Shown here piece after piece: positions 31,994-39,242 of a DNA stretch of 47,876 nucleotides. Source of the stretch: a virus; the IMG/VR virus record IMGVR_UViG_3300020182_000056, positions 1 through 47,876 of that record. One strand, 5' to 3'. The notes under the pieces were generated by a model that saw only the letters and a list, made by a program, of their open reading frames with translations, was not told where the DNA came from and ran no database searches. Numbering within the stretch: the first letter of the stretch is position 1; each line of letters opens with the position of its first letter. The position numbers were made by a program, and so were the translations under genes.

Positions 31994-33103
31994 ATGCGTT
32001 CAGAAGTAAATGCAATTATGCTATTCATAGCTGAGTTAACCGGTAGTTTTGAAGCTGGTACAGGTAATCAAGAAGATAAAATTAAGTGTGGTCAACAAGA
32101 CTACATTACTAACAACTTATTAGAGTTGGACTTAACTACTGAAGACGACCGTAAAGACTTACATGAAAACATATGGCTTGAGCGTTTGTATAAAGAGCTT
32201 GATGAATACTTTGCAATTCCTACTGATAAGTTTGCTAGAAATTTAGCGCTAGACTTGGAAGGATATCGTGAAGAAACATACAAATGGTCTGTTCCGTTAG
32301 AGTTGGATGCAAGTTGCAGTTTGATGCAATTTATAGGTGTTCTACTAAATGACAAACGTATGATGGAGATGACTAACGTTATAGGCGATACTTTAGAAGA
32401 TCCTTGGCATTTGGAGGGATTGTCAAGAAAAATGCTTAAGGAGGCTGCTACACCAGCGCTTTACGGAAGCTCCAAGCTGTGTAGCGATCTGTGGAAAAAG
32501 GCAGGTATGAAGTTTACAGACAAAGATGTTGCTACATACAGAAAGGAAATGTCAGAAGGTGCATTTGGCCTAGCAAACATGTTCAAGGACTTTCTAATAA
32601 ACAACTGCAACCCTTCACCTGAAATGCAGATTAAAATTGGTAATGATAATTTCAGTGTTAATTGTAACCGTTTTAGGAACGTAGGAGAGAAGCTAAAAGC
32701 TTATAGCATTTGGGATTCAGTAGATAGACAATACAATATTATACTACATACCGATACCAAGAAAGTTCCTGATTTAGAGCAATTTAGAAGATTTTTTCCT
32801 ACCCTGCTTATTCACAACTTAGATTCGCAGGTAGCTGATATTATTGTGGGTAAAGTAATGGGTAAATATGGTTGGGGTATTAGTCTGCATGATGCTATAA
32901 TATGTGGGCCTCAAGCAGCAGCAGACGCAAGAAAGTGGTATGGCGAGCAACTGAAACTTATACATGAAAACAGAAAAGAAATACTTTCTGAGTTCTTTAA
33001 ATCGATAGGTATCAGCGCACTAGCGGCTAACGAGTGGGAGAATATTAAAAGTAAAGTACACCAATTAGAAAGCGAGCTTATCATAAGTATGCCGTTAAAA
33101 TAG
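31994..33103 (+). CDS. RNA polymerase II subunit 2 (N4 gp16-like, catalytic palm/fingers)
   Basis: A 369-residue catalytic subunit with all T7-type motifs at the right spacing. Motif A: LELDASCSLMQF, Asp105 (T7 Asp537). Motif B: SRKMLKEAATPALYGSS with Arg145, Lys149, Tyr157 and Gly158, spaced as T7 Arg627, Lys631, Tyr639 and Gly640. Motif C: SLHDAII with Asp300 (T7 Asp812). With subunit 1 it forms the phage middle-gene polymerase. From Asp300 on, the C-terminus (70 residues) is probably not native: a diverged second copy of it lies at 33862-34080, after a homing gene. Confidence 0.93.
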   Translation: MRSEVNAIMLFIAELTGSFEAGTGNQEDKIKCGQQDYITNNLLELDLTTEDDRKDLHENIWLERLYKELDEYFAIPTDKFARNLALDLEGYREETYKWSVPLELDASCSLMQFIGVLLNDKRMMEMTNVIGDTLEDPWHLEGLSRKMLKEAATPALYGSSKLCSDLWKKAGMKFTDKDVATYRKEMSEGAFGLANMFKDFLINNCNPSPEMQIKIGNDNFSVNCNRFRNVGEKLKAYSIWDSVDRQYNIILHTDTKKVPDLEQFRRFFPTLLIHNLDSQVADIIVGKVMGKYGWGISLHDAIICGPQAAADARKWYGEQLKLIHENRKEILSEFFKSIGISALAANEWENIKSKVHQLESELIISMPLK

Positions 33104-33113
33104 GATAATAACT

Positions 33114-33863
33114 ATGGGAAGACCATCAGTAACACCTGAAGATATGCAGGTAGGAACAGTACACAAAACTAACGGGTTCGGGGATATGTTCATATCTAGT
33201 TACGTAACCGGTAAAGAGGTGGTTGTAAGGTTTCCTGGGTACACTCACGAAGTAGTAGCCCAAGCAGGATCTATACGCAGAGGGCAAGTAAAAAACTTTA
33301 TGTATCCTGCTTTATGGGGGAAAGGGTTCTTAGGGTTAGGAGATTATAGTAATCTTAAACATAAAAAAGCATACTCTGTATGGAGTGGGGTTGTTGAAAG
33401 GTGCTACTCAGAAAAGTTTCATACCAAACAACCCACATACAAAAAATGTACAATAGCGGCTGAGTGGTTAAACTTTCAGGTGTTTGCAAAATGGTTTTAT
33501 GAGGAAAGTAATTACGAAGATGGATTATACTTAGATAAAGACCTTATAGCCCAAGGGAACAAAGTATACTCTAACAGTACTTGTGTATTCGTATCAAGAG
33601 AGGTCAATAGTACACTAACAGACCACGGAGCAGCTAGAGGGCCTTGGAAACTTGGTGTTACTTACCATAAATCCAAGAAAAGGTTTGGTGCTAACTACAG
33701 CGTGCTAGGTAAGAGAATTCACATAGGTTACTACAAAAATGAGGAGGATGCCCATGAGGACTACAAAAGAGCTAAGTATACATACTTAAAAGAGTTAGCA
33801 GAAAAGCAAACAAATGAAAGTATAAAGCAGGGTTTATTGAATTGGGTAATTCCCGAATACTGA
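33114..33863 (+). CDS. HNH/AP2-type homing endonuclease-like protein, paralogue B
   Basis: A 249-residue member of the same mobile family as 30099-30764 and 36613-37179. Shared core: AYSVWSGVVERCYSEKFH (about 86-103), QPTYKKCTIAAEWLNFQVFA, LYLDKDLIAQGNKVYSNSTC. The C-terminal part carries an AP2-like DNA-binding unit (LGVTYHKSKKRFGANY ... IHIGYYKNEEDAHEDY, about 177-222). It starts 10 bases after the polymerase stop, and its own TGA overlaps the first codon of the displaced polymerase end, so it is inserted exactly at the codon pair His-Asp of motif C. Confidence 0.8.
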   Translation: MGRPSVTPEDMQVGTVHKTNGFGDMFISSYVTGKEVVVRFPGYTHEVVAQAGSIRRGQVKNFMYPALWGKGFLGLGDYSNLKHKKAYSVWSGVVERCYSEKFHTKQPTYKKCTIAAEWLNFQVFAKWFYEESNYEDGLYLDKDLIAQGNKVYSNSTCVFVSREVNSTLTDHGAARGPWKLGVTYHKSKKRFGANYSVLGKRIHIGYYKNEEDAHEDYKRAKYTYLKELAEKQTNESIKQGLLNWVIPEY

Positions 33864-34080
33864 CGCAATTGTATGTTCTCCTGCAGCAGCTGCTGATGTA
33901 AGAGTATGGTATGGTGAAGAATTAGTTAAAGTACATAATAATCGCGAGTCAGTACTTATAGAGTACTTCAAAAGTATTGGCATAAACGGTTTAGCTACTG
34001 AATCTTGGGAAAAGGTAAAAGCTATGGTAGTACCCTTCGAAGGCAATCTTGAAGAAGAATTGAGTATGCCTTTAAAATAA
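33862..34080 (+). pseudogene. Displaced original C-terminus of RNA polymerase subunit 2
   Basis: This 72-codon frame has no start. It reads DAIVCSPAAAADVRVWYGEE then LVKVHNNRES and ends LEEELSMPLK, against DAIICGPQAAADARKWYGEQ and ELIISMPLK in the intact gene: roughly 40 of 70 positions identical, with both ending SMPLK. It begins at the Asp of motif C. It would restore a complete polymerase if joined to codon 299 of the upstream gene. Seen directly; the interpretation as a fragment cut off by the homing gene is inference. Confidence 0.85.
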
Positions 34081-34106
34081 CTAGGCTTTAAAATAACAAA
34101 CAAACG

Positions 34107-34140
34107 GAGACTTTATGTGATAGTTAGCATTTAAAGTCTC
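34107..34140 (+). terminator. Hairpin downstream of the polymerase remnant
   Basis: GAGACTTT (34107-34114) pairs perfectly with AAAGTCTC (34133-34140) around 18 bases, followed by TATTAATTA. Probably the old end of the polymerase transcript or an attenuator. Confidence 0.45.
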
Positions 34141-34183
34141 TATTAATTAGCAAGCAAACTTAAATAGAAAAAGGAAAGATAAA

Positions 34184-34432
34184 ATGGCTGTTGCAAAAAT
34201 GGTTAAAAAGCTAAAGGATAAAGGGATAGTTCCAATTAGCGCAAAGTATGAGAGAGGCTGCCCTGTACCAGAGGGTTACGCTAACGGTTATATATTTACA
34301 TTCAGTGAGGCTCTAGAAGATAGAGTATGGGAAGCAGATAAAAACGTAAGTTTTGAAACAACTATGGAGTTAGATAATTCTAAGGACGTTTTTGAATGGA
34401 TAGAAAGCCTGCCAGATATTACACCAAAATAG
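34184..34432 (+). CDS. Small protein of unknown function
   Basis: An 82-residue protein, ATG 34184 after AAGGAAAG. Begins MAVAKMVKKLKDKGIVPISA, with an acidic C-terminal half. No motif recognised. First of a run of three small middle genes before the DHH enzyme. Confidence 0.6.
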   Translation: MAVAKMVKKLKDKGIVPISAKYERGCPVPEGYANGYIFTFSEALEDRVWEADKNVSFETTMELDNSKDVFEWIESLPDITPK

Positions 34433-34443
34433 GAGCAAGAACA

Positions 34444-34695
34444 GTGAATTCAAATGAAGCGTTTATTTTAATAGGTATATTCGGTCTTGGTTTTTTCTTA
34501 GGTAATGGAGTTTTAGATAAAAAACCAACGCCTTTAGTTATTGACCATATAGTCATACAAAAACCAATTAATACAGATGATTTTTTAACGGTTGACGATT
34601 TAAAAAATATTTATGCTTGCGTAGATACGAAAATAATCAATCAAAATAACAAAGTTAAGTTCCCATGCGTTTCAGTACGTGGTGATTCTTTTTAA
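34444..34695 (+). CDS. Small membrane-anchored protein
   Basis: An 83-residue protein starting at GTG 34444, nine bases after AGGAG. An N-terminal membrane helix (AFILIGIFGLGFFLGNGVL, residues 5-23) is followed by a soluble domain with two cysteines (ACVD, FPCVS). The frame is open earlier, inside the previous gene, but without a ribosome site. Function unknown. Confidence 0.6.
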   Translation: MNSNEAFILIGIFGLGFFLGNGVLDKKPTPLVIDHIVIQKPINTDDFLTVDDLKNIYACVDTKIINQNNKVKFPCVSVRGDSF

Positions 34696-34707
34696 GTAGA
34701 GGTGAGT

Positions 34708-35409
34708 ATGGGTAATCAAGTACCTGATTGGGCTGTCGATGTTAGATACAGACATAAAAGTTTTGTATTTACGGACGGTAAAAGAAAAACTCAGTTTTTA
34801 GACGGCGGTAGATGTGACTCTACAAAAGTTAAAAACTGGGTTGTAGTTCATAAAATCATTAAAAGTAGGCATAGCCGTCTACTCCACACAATTAAACCTA
34901 ACCCTATGGGCAACAACCAAATTAAAAAACGTGCAGCTGAAGAGCACAACAAAAAGCGTAGAGAAGAGCACGTAGAACGAGTTCGAATTGCTCAAGATAA
35001 AATTGATAATCCTGAAAAATACAACCGTAATGGGAGAGGAAGTCGTAAAGGTGTATCAAAAGCTCAAGCAGTCATAACTGCTGCGCTAGCTCTTAGTGCT
35101 GATGGTTTTGACTCAAGACACAGAAAGTCTGCCGCAAGTCCTACTTTTGCTGTGCCTTATGGCAAACAAAAACAAACAGAGCCTAAACTAATCAAAAATT
35201 GGGAAGAGCTGTCTAAAGTAGTAACCTGTTCGAAGGGCTACTACTTGGATATTGTGCCTGAAGACGGTAATGGTTGGATTCGTGATTCAAAAGGTAATCA
35301 TGTGGAGTATATGACTACTCATACGTTTTATAGCAAAAATTATAAGTTCAGCACCAAACTACTTCAGGAACATGGGTTTAATGTTGTACTGGAAAACTGG
35401 GACAAGTAG
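34708..35409 (+). CDS. Basic protein of unknown function
   Basis: A 233-residue protein, ATG 34708 after AGAGG (a GTG at 34702 is possible). N-terminal sheet region with FVFTDGKRKTQFLDGGRCDS, then a strongly charged helix (KKRAAEEHNKKRREEHVERV, about 74-93) and a Gly/Arg linker. It may bind nucleic acid. No family recognised. Confidence 0.6.
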   Translation: MGNQVPDWAVDVRYRHKSFVFTDGKRKTQFLDGGRCDSTKVKNWVVVHKIIKSRHSRLLHTIKPNPMGNNQIKKRAAEEHNKKRREEHVERVRIAQDKIDNPEKYNRNGRGSRKGVSKAQAVITAALALSADGFDSRHRKSAASPTFAVPYGKQKQTEPKLIKNWEELSKVVTCSKGYYLDIVPEDGNGWIRDSKGNHVEYMTTHTFYSKNYKFSTKLLQEHGFNVVLENWDK

Positions 35410-35460
35410 TTATGATTCCGTTCAGTAACATCTAAATTTAAAATAAATTAAGGAAAAATT

Positions 35461-36273
35461 ATGAAAAACTTATGTATCTACCATCGGTCTTGTGCTGATG
35501 GTTTCGGTGCAGCATTAGCTGTAAAACTTCACTTTGAACAACTTGGTGAAGAGTGTGAATATTTGCCTGCACATTATGGAGAAGAGGCCCCAGATGTAAC
35601 AGGCAAGTGTGTAGTTATAGTTGACTTCTCTTACCCAAGAAAAACACTTATTACTATGCAAAAACAAGCAAAAGACATTATTGTACTAGACCACCATAAG
35701 ACTGCAGAAGCTGAACTTAAAGGCTTAGAATTCTGCATATTTGACATGGAACGTTCAGGTGCAATGATGGCTTGGGAACATTTCCATGCTCCTAAGAACA
35801 TACCTATTCTCATTGATTATGTTCAAGACCGTGATTTATGGCAATGGAAACTACCTCATAGCAAGGAAATTTCGTCAGGTTTACAACTACTACCTATGGA
35901 GTTTGCTGCTTGGGAAGAGTACTTTGACACTGCAAAACTACCGGAGCTTATAGCTAAAGGTGAAACTATACTGGCTTACCAGAACCAGCATGTTGAAGCA
36001 GTTGTTAAAAGAGAAGCTAGAATAATCACACTAGCTGGGTTTGCTGTTCCTATAGTAAACACAACTACACTGGTTAGTGAGGTATGTGGCAGGTTGGCGG
36101 AAGACTACCCGTTTGCTGTAACCTACTTCGATACCGATAAAGATCGTGTGTATTCACTAAGAAGCCGTGGTCGTGGTGGTGAAGATGTATCTAAAATTGC
36201 TAAACTATTTGGTGGTGGTGGTCACCCTAAAGCGTCAGGGTTCTCAATACCTCTTAATGATAAACAACTCTAA
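35461..36273 (+). CDS. DHH-family phosphoesterase
   Basis: A 270-residue enzyme of the DHH/DHHA1 superfamily, which includes NrnA/NrnB oligoribonucleases and RecJ. Visible: YHRSCADGFGAAL with Asp13, VIVDFSYP with Asp55, the signature DHH at 77-79, a later Asp in DYVQDRDLW, and the C-terminal DHHA1 motif GGGGHPKASGF. These bind two metal ions and hydrolyse phosphodiester bonds in short nucleic acids. In a phage it may recycle nanoRNA or nucleotides, or degrade nucleotide signals. Complete and well conserved. Confidence 0.85.
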   Translation: MKNLCIYHRSCADGFGAALAVKLHFEQLGEECEYLPAHYGEEAPDVTGKCVVIVDFSYPRKTLITMQKQAKDIIVLDHHKTAEAELKGLEFCIFDMERSGAMMAWEHFHAPKNIPILIDYVQDRDLWQWKLPHSKEISSGLQLLPMEFAAWEEYFDTAKLPELIAKGETILAYQNQHVEAVVKREARIITLAGFAVPIVNTTTLVSEVCGRLAEDYPFAVTYFDTDKDRVYSLRSRGRGGEDVSKIAKLFGGGGHPKASGFSIPLNDKQL

Positions 36274-36289
36274 ACAATAAGGATTAATT

Positions 36290-36478
36290 ATGCATACAGA
36301 TGGCAATAGAAAACCTGTTGTGCCTATGACACATGCACAAATTCGTAAAGCGTTTAAAAAGCTCGATAATGCGAATATTATTAAACAAATAGATGGTAGA
36401 GGTTCAAGTATCAGAGCCAAGAAAGGCAACGTATCTTGTGGCTCATCTTTTAACGAACTAATGAAGGAGTTTAAATAA
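36290..36478 (+). CDS. Small basic protein of unknown function
   Basis: A 62-residue protein, ATG 36290 after AAGGA. It begins MHTDGNRKPVVPMTHAQIRK, then a helix-turn-helix-like stretch (KAFKKLDNANIIKQIDG). No family certain. It is followed by a micro-frame (ATG 36478, six codons) and then the homing gene leader. Confidence 0.5.
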   Translation: MHTDGNRKPVVPMTHAQIRKAFKKLDNANIIKQIDGRGSSIRAKKGNVSCGSSFNELMKEFK

Positions 36479-36531
36479 TGGCTAATCGTAATAGCTAAGA
36501 ATCCAGTATTTGTAGTATAATAGTGTTGTAC

Positions 36532-36550
36532 CTAGGCTTAGCGGCTGAAA
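36532..36550 (+). promoter_or_regulatory. Element shared with another homing gene (copy 2)
   Basis: CTAGGCTTAGCGGCTGAAA, matching 30823-30841 (minus strand) at 18 of 19 bases. It precedes the homing gene at 36613 by 63 bases. A CCCTC/GAGGG hairpin (near 36553-36570) follows. Confidence 0.5.
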
Positions 36551-36612
36551 ACCCTCACCTCAGAGAGGGCTTTGCACAAACTTTTTCTGAGTCACTACAT
36601 GAGGGTAGTAAT

Positions 36613-37179
36613 ATGAATAACTCCGCAAAACCTACGGTATTTGGTGTTGGTATTAATGACGTTAAAGGTGCTTGTAGTACTAAATCTTATAGAACTTGGG
36701 TAGGTATAATTAGACGATGTTACTGTCCAAAATTTCAAATTAAAAACCCAGCCTACGCTAACTGCAAGGTAGATAAAAATTGGCATACATTCTCTAATTT
36801 TAAGAAATGGTATGACGTAAACTATCGTGAAGGTTTTCAGATTGATAAAGATGTTTTTGGTAATAGAGTATACTCAGAATCAGCCTGTGTATTTGTACCT
36901 CAATCTGTTAATTTGTTGTTCACTGACGGAGCAGCAGCACGAGGAAAATGGCCTAAAGGAGTAAGTTTTCTTAAGGTGCCATGCAAATACGGTGCTCACA
37001 TATCCAAAAAAGGCAAAAACACACACATTGGATATTTCGACACACCAGAAGAAGCACGACAAGCTTATTTACCAATCAGAAATGAATACTTAAAAACTAC
37101 ATTACTAGAGCATGTAGGTATGGGGAACATAACTAAAGACTACGCTGATAAGGCTTTTATAAAGTATAAAGAAAAATAA
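36613..37179 (+). CDS. HNH/AP2-type homing endonuclease-like protein, paralogue C
   Basis: A 188-residue member of the mobile family. Shared core: SYRTWVGIIRRCYCPKFQ (about 25-42), NPAYANCKVDKNWHTFSNFK, QIDKDVFGNRVYSESACVFV. The C-terminal AP2-like unit is KGVSFLKVPCKYGAHI ... THIGYFDTPEEARQAY. It lacks the N-terminal barrel-like part of the other two. ATG 36613 is preceded by GAGGG; the frame is open 30 codons further up but within the leader. A strong terminator follows. Confidence 0.75.
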   Translation: MNNSAKPTVFGVGINDVKGACSTKSYRTWVGIIRRCYCPKFQIKNPAYANCKVDKNWHTFSNFKKWYDVNYREGFQIDKDVFGNRVYSESACVFVPQSVNLLFTDGAAARGKWPKGVSFLKVPCKYGAHISKKGKNTHIGYFDTPEEARQAYLPIRNEYLKTTLLEHVGMGNITKDYADKAFIKYKEK

Positions 37180-37187
37180 ATAGAAAT

Positions 37188-37229
37188 AAAGGTCAACTTA
37201 GCTAACGCTAGGTTGGCCTTTATTTTTTT
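37188..37229 (+). terminator. Strong rho-independent terminator
   Basis: A stem of about 15 pairs: AAAGGTCAAC...GTTGGCCTTT extended by TAGC/GCTA around TAAC (37188-37221), then TTATTTTTTT. Ends the homing gene transcript. Confidence 0.9.
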
Positions 37230-37395
37230 GTAGCAAACGCTAGACAAGTCAAACGGCTTAAGAGCAAATAAAAAACATATATTATTATGGGATGTTAGAA
37301 ATATTTAAAAATTCTTTTTTAAGGGATTTTTAGATATTTATTTTTTCTTCTTATTTTTAGTTAAGGAAAGATAGAATATATTTTTTGGAGTTTAT
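37230..37395 (+). other. AT-rich leader of the middle operon
   Basis: No gene. Over 80 percent A and T in the last 120 bases, with long T-runs before GGAG and ATG 37396. N4 RNA polymerase II reads from AT-rich promoters, so this is a candidate site for the phage polymerase. No exact motif can be claimed. Confidence 0.3.
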
Positions 37396-38169
37396 ATGAA
37401 AACGATAATCTACGGTGGTGGGACGATATCCCATGTAAGAAGTCATTTAGCTTTATGTGCTCCTGCTTTTGGAACAACAGCCCGTTACTTAAAACAACAA
37501 CTACCTTTTTCTGATTTACGTCTTACAAGAATGGCTAGTGAGTCAAGCAAACTAATAACTAATGCAGACATTCATAATGATATTGAAAGCATTATTAAAG
37601 ATTCTTTTGTGAAATTTGTAGTAATGAATGCCGCTTTATGTGATTTTGCAGGAAATGTTGAAGGAGCTAATTCAGGACCGCATGCTAAAAGACTTGAAAC
37701 TTCTGATGGTAGTGCGTTAATGGAGTTGTACCCAACATCTAAGCTAATACAGCACCTAAAAGCTAAACGACCTGACATCTTCATTGTTGGGTTTAAAACA
37801 ACTACTGAAGCTTCCTTAGAAACTATGGTTGAAAAGTCCCGTAAAATGGACGTAGATTTGGTAATGGCTAATGATACAGTCACCAGAAAAAACATCCTTT
37901 ACCACAACCTATTTCAGTCAACCATCGAAGGGGAAAGAAAGAATTTACTGGATGCAATAGCCGGGATAGTAAGGGCTAGACAGGGTGATATTTTATACGA
38001 AGACGATAAAAAAGTAATAATTCAGCTTCCCTGTTTTAAAAAATTGTCTTTAATAGAAGCAGAAAAGTTAGCAGTAACACAATATGAAAAAGAAACAGGG
38101 AGAATACTTGTCCCTTCCTCTAAACAGTGGTCATCTAAACAAGACGGGGCAATAATATTAACAAGATAG
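37396..38169 (+). CDS. DNA/pantothenate metabolism flavoprotein-like (CoaB-like) protein
   Basis: A 257-residue protein with a Rossmann-like start (IIYGGGTISHVRSH), then FVVMNAALCDFAG (about 75-87), LMELYPTSKLIQHLKAKRPD (about 112-131), FIVGFKTTTEASLETM and DLVMANDTVTRK (about 155-166). These strings match the CoaB half of CoaBC (phosphopantothenoylcysteine synthetase): the NAAV-D patch, VGFK/AET motif and ANDT-R loop. It could act in CoA synthesis or modify a related substrate. No CoaC half is seen. ATG 37396 has GGAG seven bases upstream. Confidence 0.65.
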   Translation: MKTIIYGGGTISHVRSHLALCAPAFGTTARYLKQQLPFSDLRLTRMASESSKLITNADIHNDIESIIKDSFVKFVVMNAALCDFAGNVEGANSGPHAKRLETSDGSALMELYPTSKLIQHLKAKRPDIFIVGFKTTTEASLETMVEKSRKMDVDLVMANDTVTRKNILYHNLFQSTIEGERKNLLDAIAGIVRARQGDILYEDDKKVIIQLPCFKKLSLIEAEKLAVTQYEKETGRILVPSSKQWSSKQDGAIILTR

Positions 38170-38209
38170 GTTAGAAAGTCCCCCATTTACGAATCACTAG
38201 GGCGGGAGT

Positions 38210-38575
38210 ATGCAGCGTAATATTAAAATACCGGAAATAATTATGACAGTATCTGATAACGAACATGAAATAATTCGTAACCCAAAAGTATATGTAGTCG
38301 GTTATACAGAAGAACAGTTGGTAGAAATTAAAAAAGTACTAAAAGAAAAACGTATCGATTTAGTCACTTGCCAACAAGATGCAGATGCTTCAGTCACTCC
38401 TGACTGGATTATTGGACCTAAACCAGAAATGGTAGCTCCTGATATGGATTTTGCTTCTATTGAAAAAAGAGTTGTATTAGTGAATGAAGCACACCTTTTC
38501 TGTGGTCATCCACTAGCTAATATTGGTTCTGCAATTCCAGAGGTCCAAGACTGTAAAGACACTAGTTTTGATTAG
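38210..38575 (+). CDS. Unknown protein, possible interrupted C-terminus
   Basis: A 121-residue protein. ATG 38210 has a very close GGGAG; ATG 38243 (MTVSDNEHEI) after GGAAATAA is an alternative. It has a Rossmann-like pattern (NPKVYVVGYTEEQLVEIKKV, then DLVTCQQDAD) and ends DTSFD before TAG. Directly after the TAG the same frame reads 21 more codons, strongly basic, up to 38641. No family recognised. Confidence 0.6.
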   Translation: MQRNIKIPEIIMTVSDNEHEIIRNPKVYVVGYTEEQLVEIKKVLKEKRIDLVTCQQDADASVTPDWIIGPKPEMVAPDMDFASIEKRVVLVNEAHLFCGHPLANIGSAIPEVQDCKDTSFD

Positions 38576-38641
38576 GGTAAACAGCACTGGCGCGGCGGTA
38601 AGCGTGGGCGTAAAGGTAAAATTAAATACGAAAGAAGGTAG
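38576..38641 (+). other. In-frame basic extension after the TAG of the previous gene
   Basis: Codons 38576-38638 read GKQHWRGGKRGRKGKIKYER then R before a second TAG (38639-38641). The extension is unusually basic and GC-richer than surrounding non-coding DNA. It may be a readthrough product, a sequence cut off by a recent nonsense change, or chance. Confidence 0.35.
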
Positions 38642-38643
38642 TT

Positions 38644-38817
38644 ATGAATAAGGCATTCAGAACAAGGCAACCAAAGAACTTTAGTTTACCTGGAAGAGTT
38701 TACGGTGTACTAAAAAGAAGAAAAGGTGGTGTAATACTTAGTGTTGTTCGAGTGGATTTATTTGAATGCAATGACTGCGAAGACAACCCTACACACTGCT
38801 ACTGTTTAGCAGCATAA
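38644..38817 (+). CDS. Small Cys-containing protein (57 residues)
   Basis: ATG 38644 follows AGAAGG. Begins MNKAFRTRQPKNFSLPGRVY, and ends with FECNDCEDNPTHCYCLAA, four cysteines in a short stretch (CNDC and CYC) that could bind a metal. Lies between two middle genes. No family recognised. Confidence 0.55.
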   Translation: MNKAFRTRQPKNFSLPGRVYGVLKRRKGGVILSVVRVDLFECNDCEDNPTHCYCLAA

Positions 38818-38836
38818 AATAATTAGGAAAAAAGAA

Positions 38837-39238
38837 ATGAACAAAACAATTAAAACAAAAGTATCTACTGTTACCTGTATTCAGGCAAGTCGTTGTATTG
38901 ATACCGGTAAAAAAATTTTTACACTTGAATGTGAGTATCCTCGTGCTGTTCATGCACAACTACTAACTCATGGTGTCTTTAGTAAAAATTCAAGCTCTAC
39001 TCGTGCAGTTCCACTTGAATCCGCTATTAAACAAATTTTGGAAAACCCTGCCAAAGTTATTTGGACAACTAACCAATCTGGTATGCAAGGTGAAGTTGTT
39101 ACTGATCTTCAACAGTTGGAAGGTGCAAACCGTTTAATGGCTATTGCCAAAAACAACATGATTCAAATAGCTCGTAGCCTTTCAAAACATACACAAACAG
39201 AACGCTGGTCGACTACTAGAACCATTCCAAAATATTAA
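38837..39238 (+). CDS. thyX: Flavin-dependent thymidylate synthase, N-terminal part (frameshifted thyX)
   Basis: 133 residues equal to the first half of phage-type ThyX: YPRAVHAQLLTHGVFSKNSS, STRAVP, and QSGMQGEV. ThyX makes dTMP from dUMP with FAD and NADPH. Two oddities. First, the motif usually reading THRVFSRN is THGVFSKN, losing the Arg next to the active-site His. Second, the frame leaves the family after ARSLS near 39184; one base fewer in the AAAA run at 39184-39187 would give SNIHKQNAGRLLEPFQNIKI and run straight into the next frame. So the gene is broken, or the sequence has an indel. Confidence 0.8.
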   Translation: MNKTIKTKVSTVTCIQASRCIDTGKKIFTLECEYPRAVHAQLLTHGVFSKNSSSTRAVPLESAIKQILENPAKVIWTTNQSGMQGEVVTDLQQLEGANRLMAIAKNNMIQIARSLSKHTQTERWSTTRTIPKY

Positions 39239-39242
39239 AATT

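Noticed and set aside
32891-33861. Group I intron carrying the homing gene inside the polymerase gene
   Set aside because: The upstream polymerase frame does not stop at the junction but continues as a full, homologous C-terminus with its own stop, so splicing is not needed. No intron core could be recognised. Cassette with replacement C-terminus fits better, though RT-PCR would settle it.
39184-39238. Programmed frameshift in thyX
   Set aside because: No slippery heptamer, rare codon or stop at the shift point, and the neighbouring active-site change argues for decay or a sequence error rather than programmed recoding.
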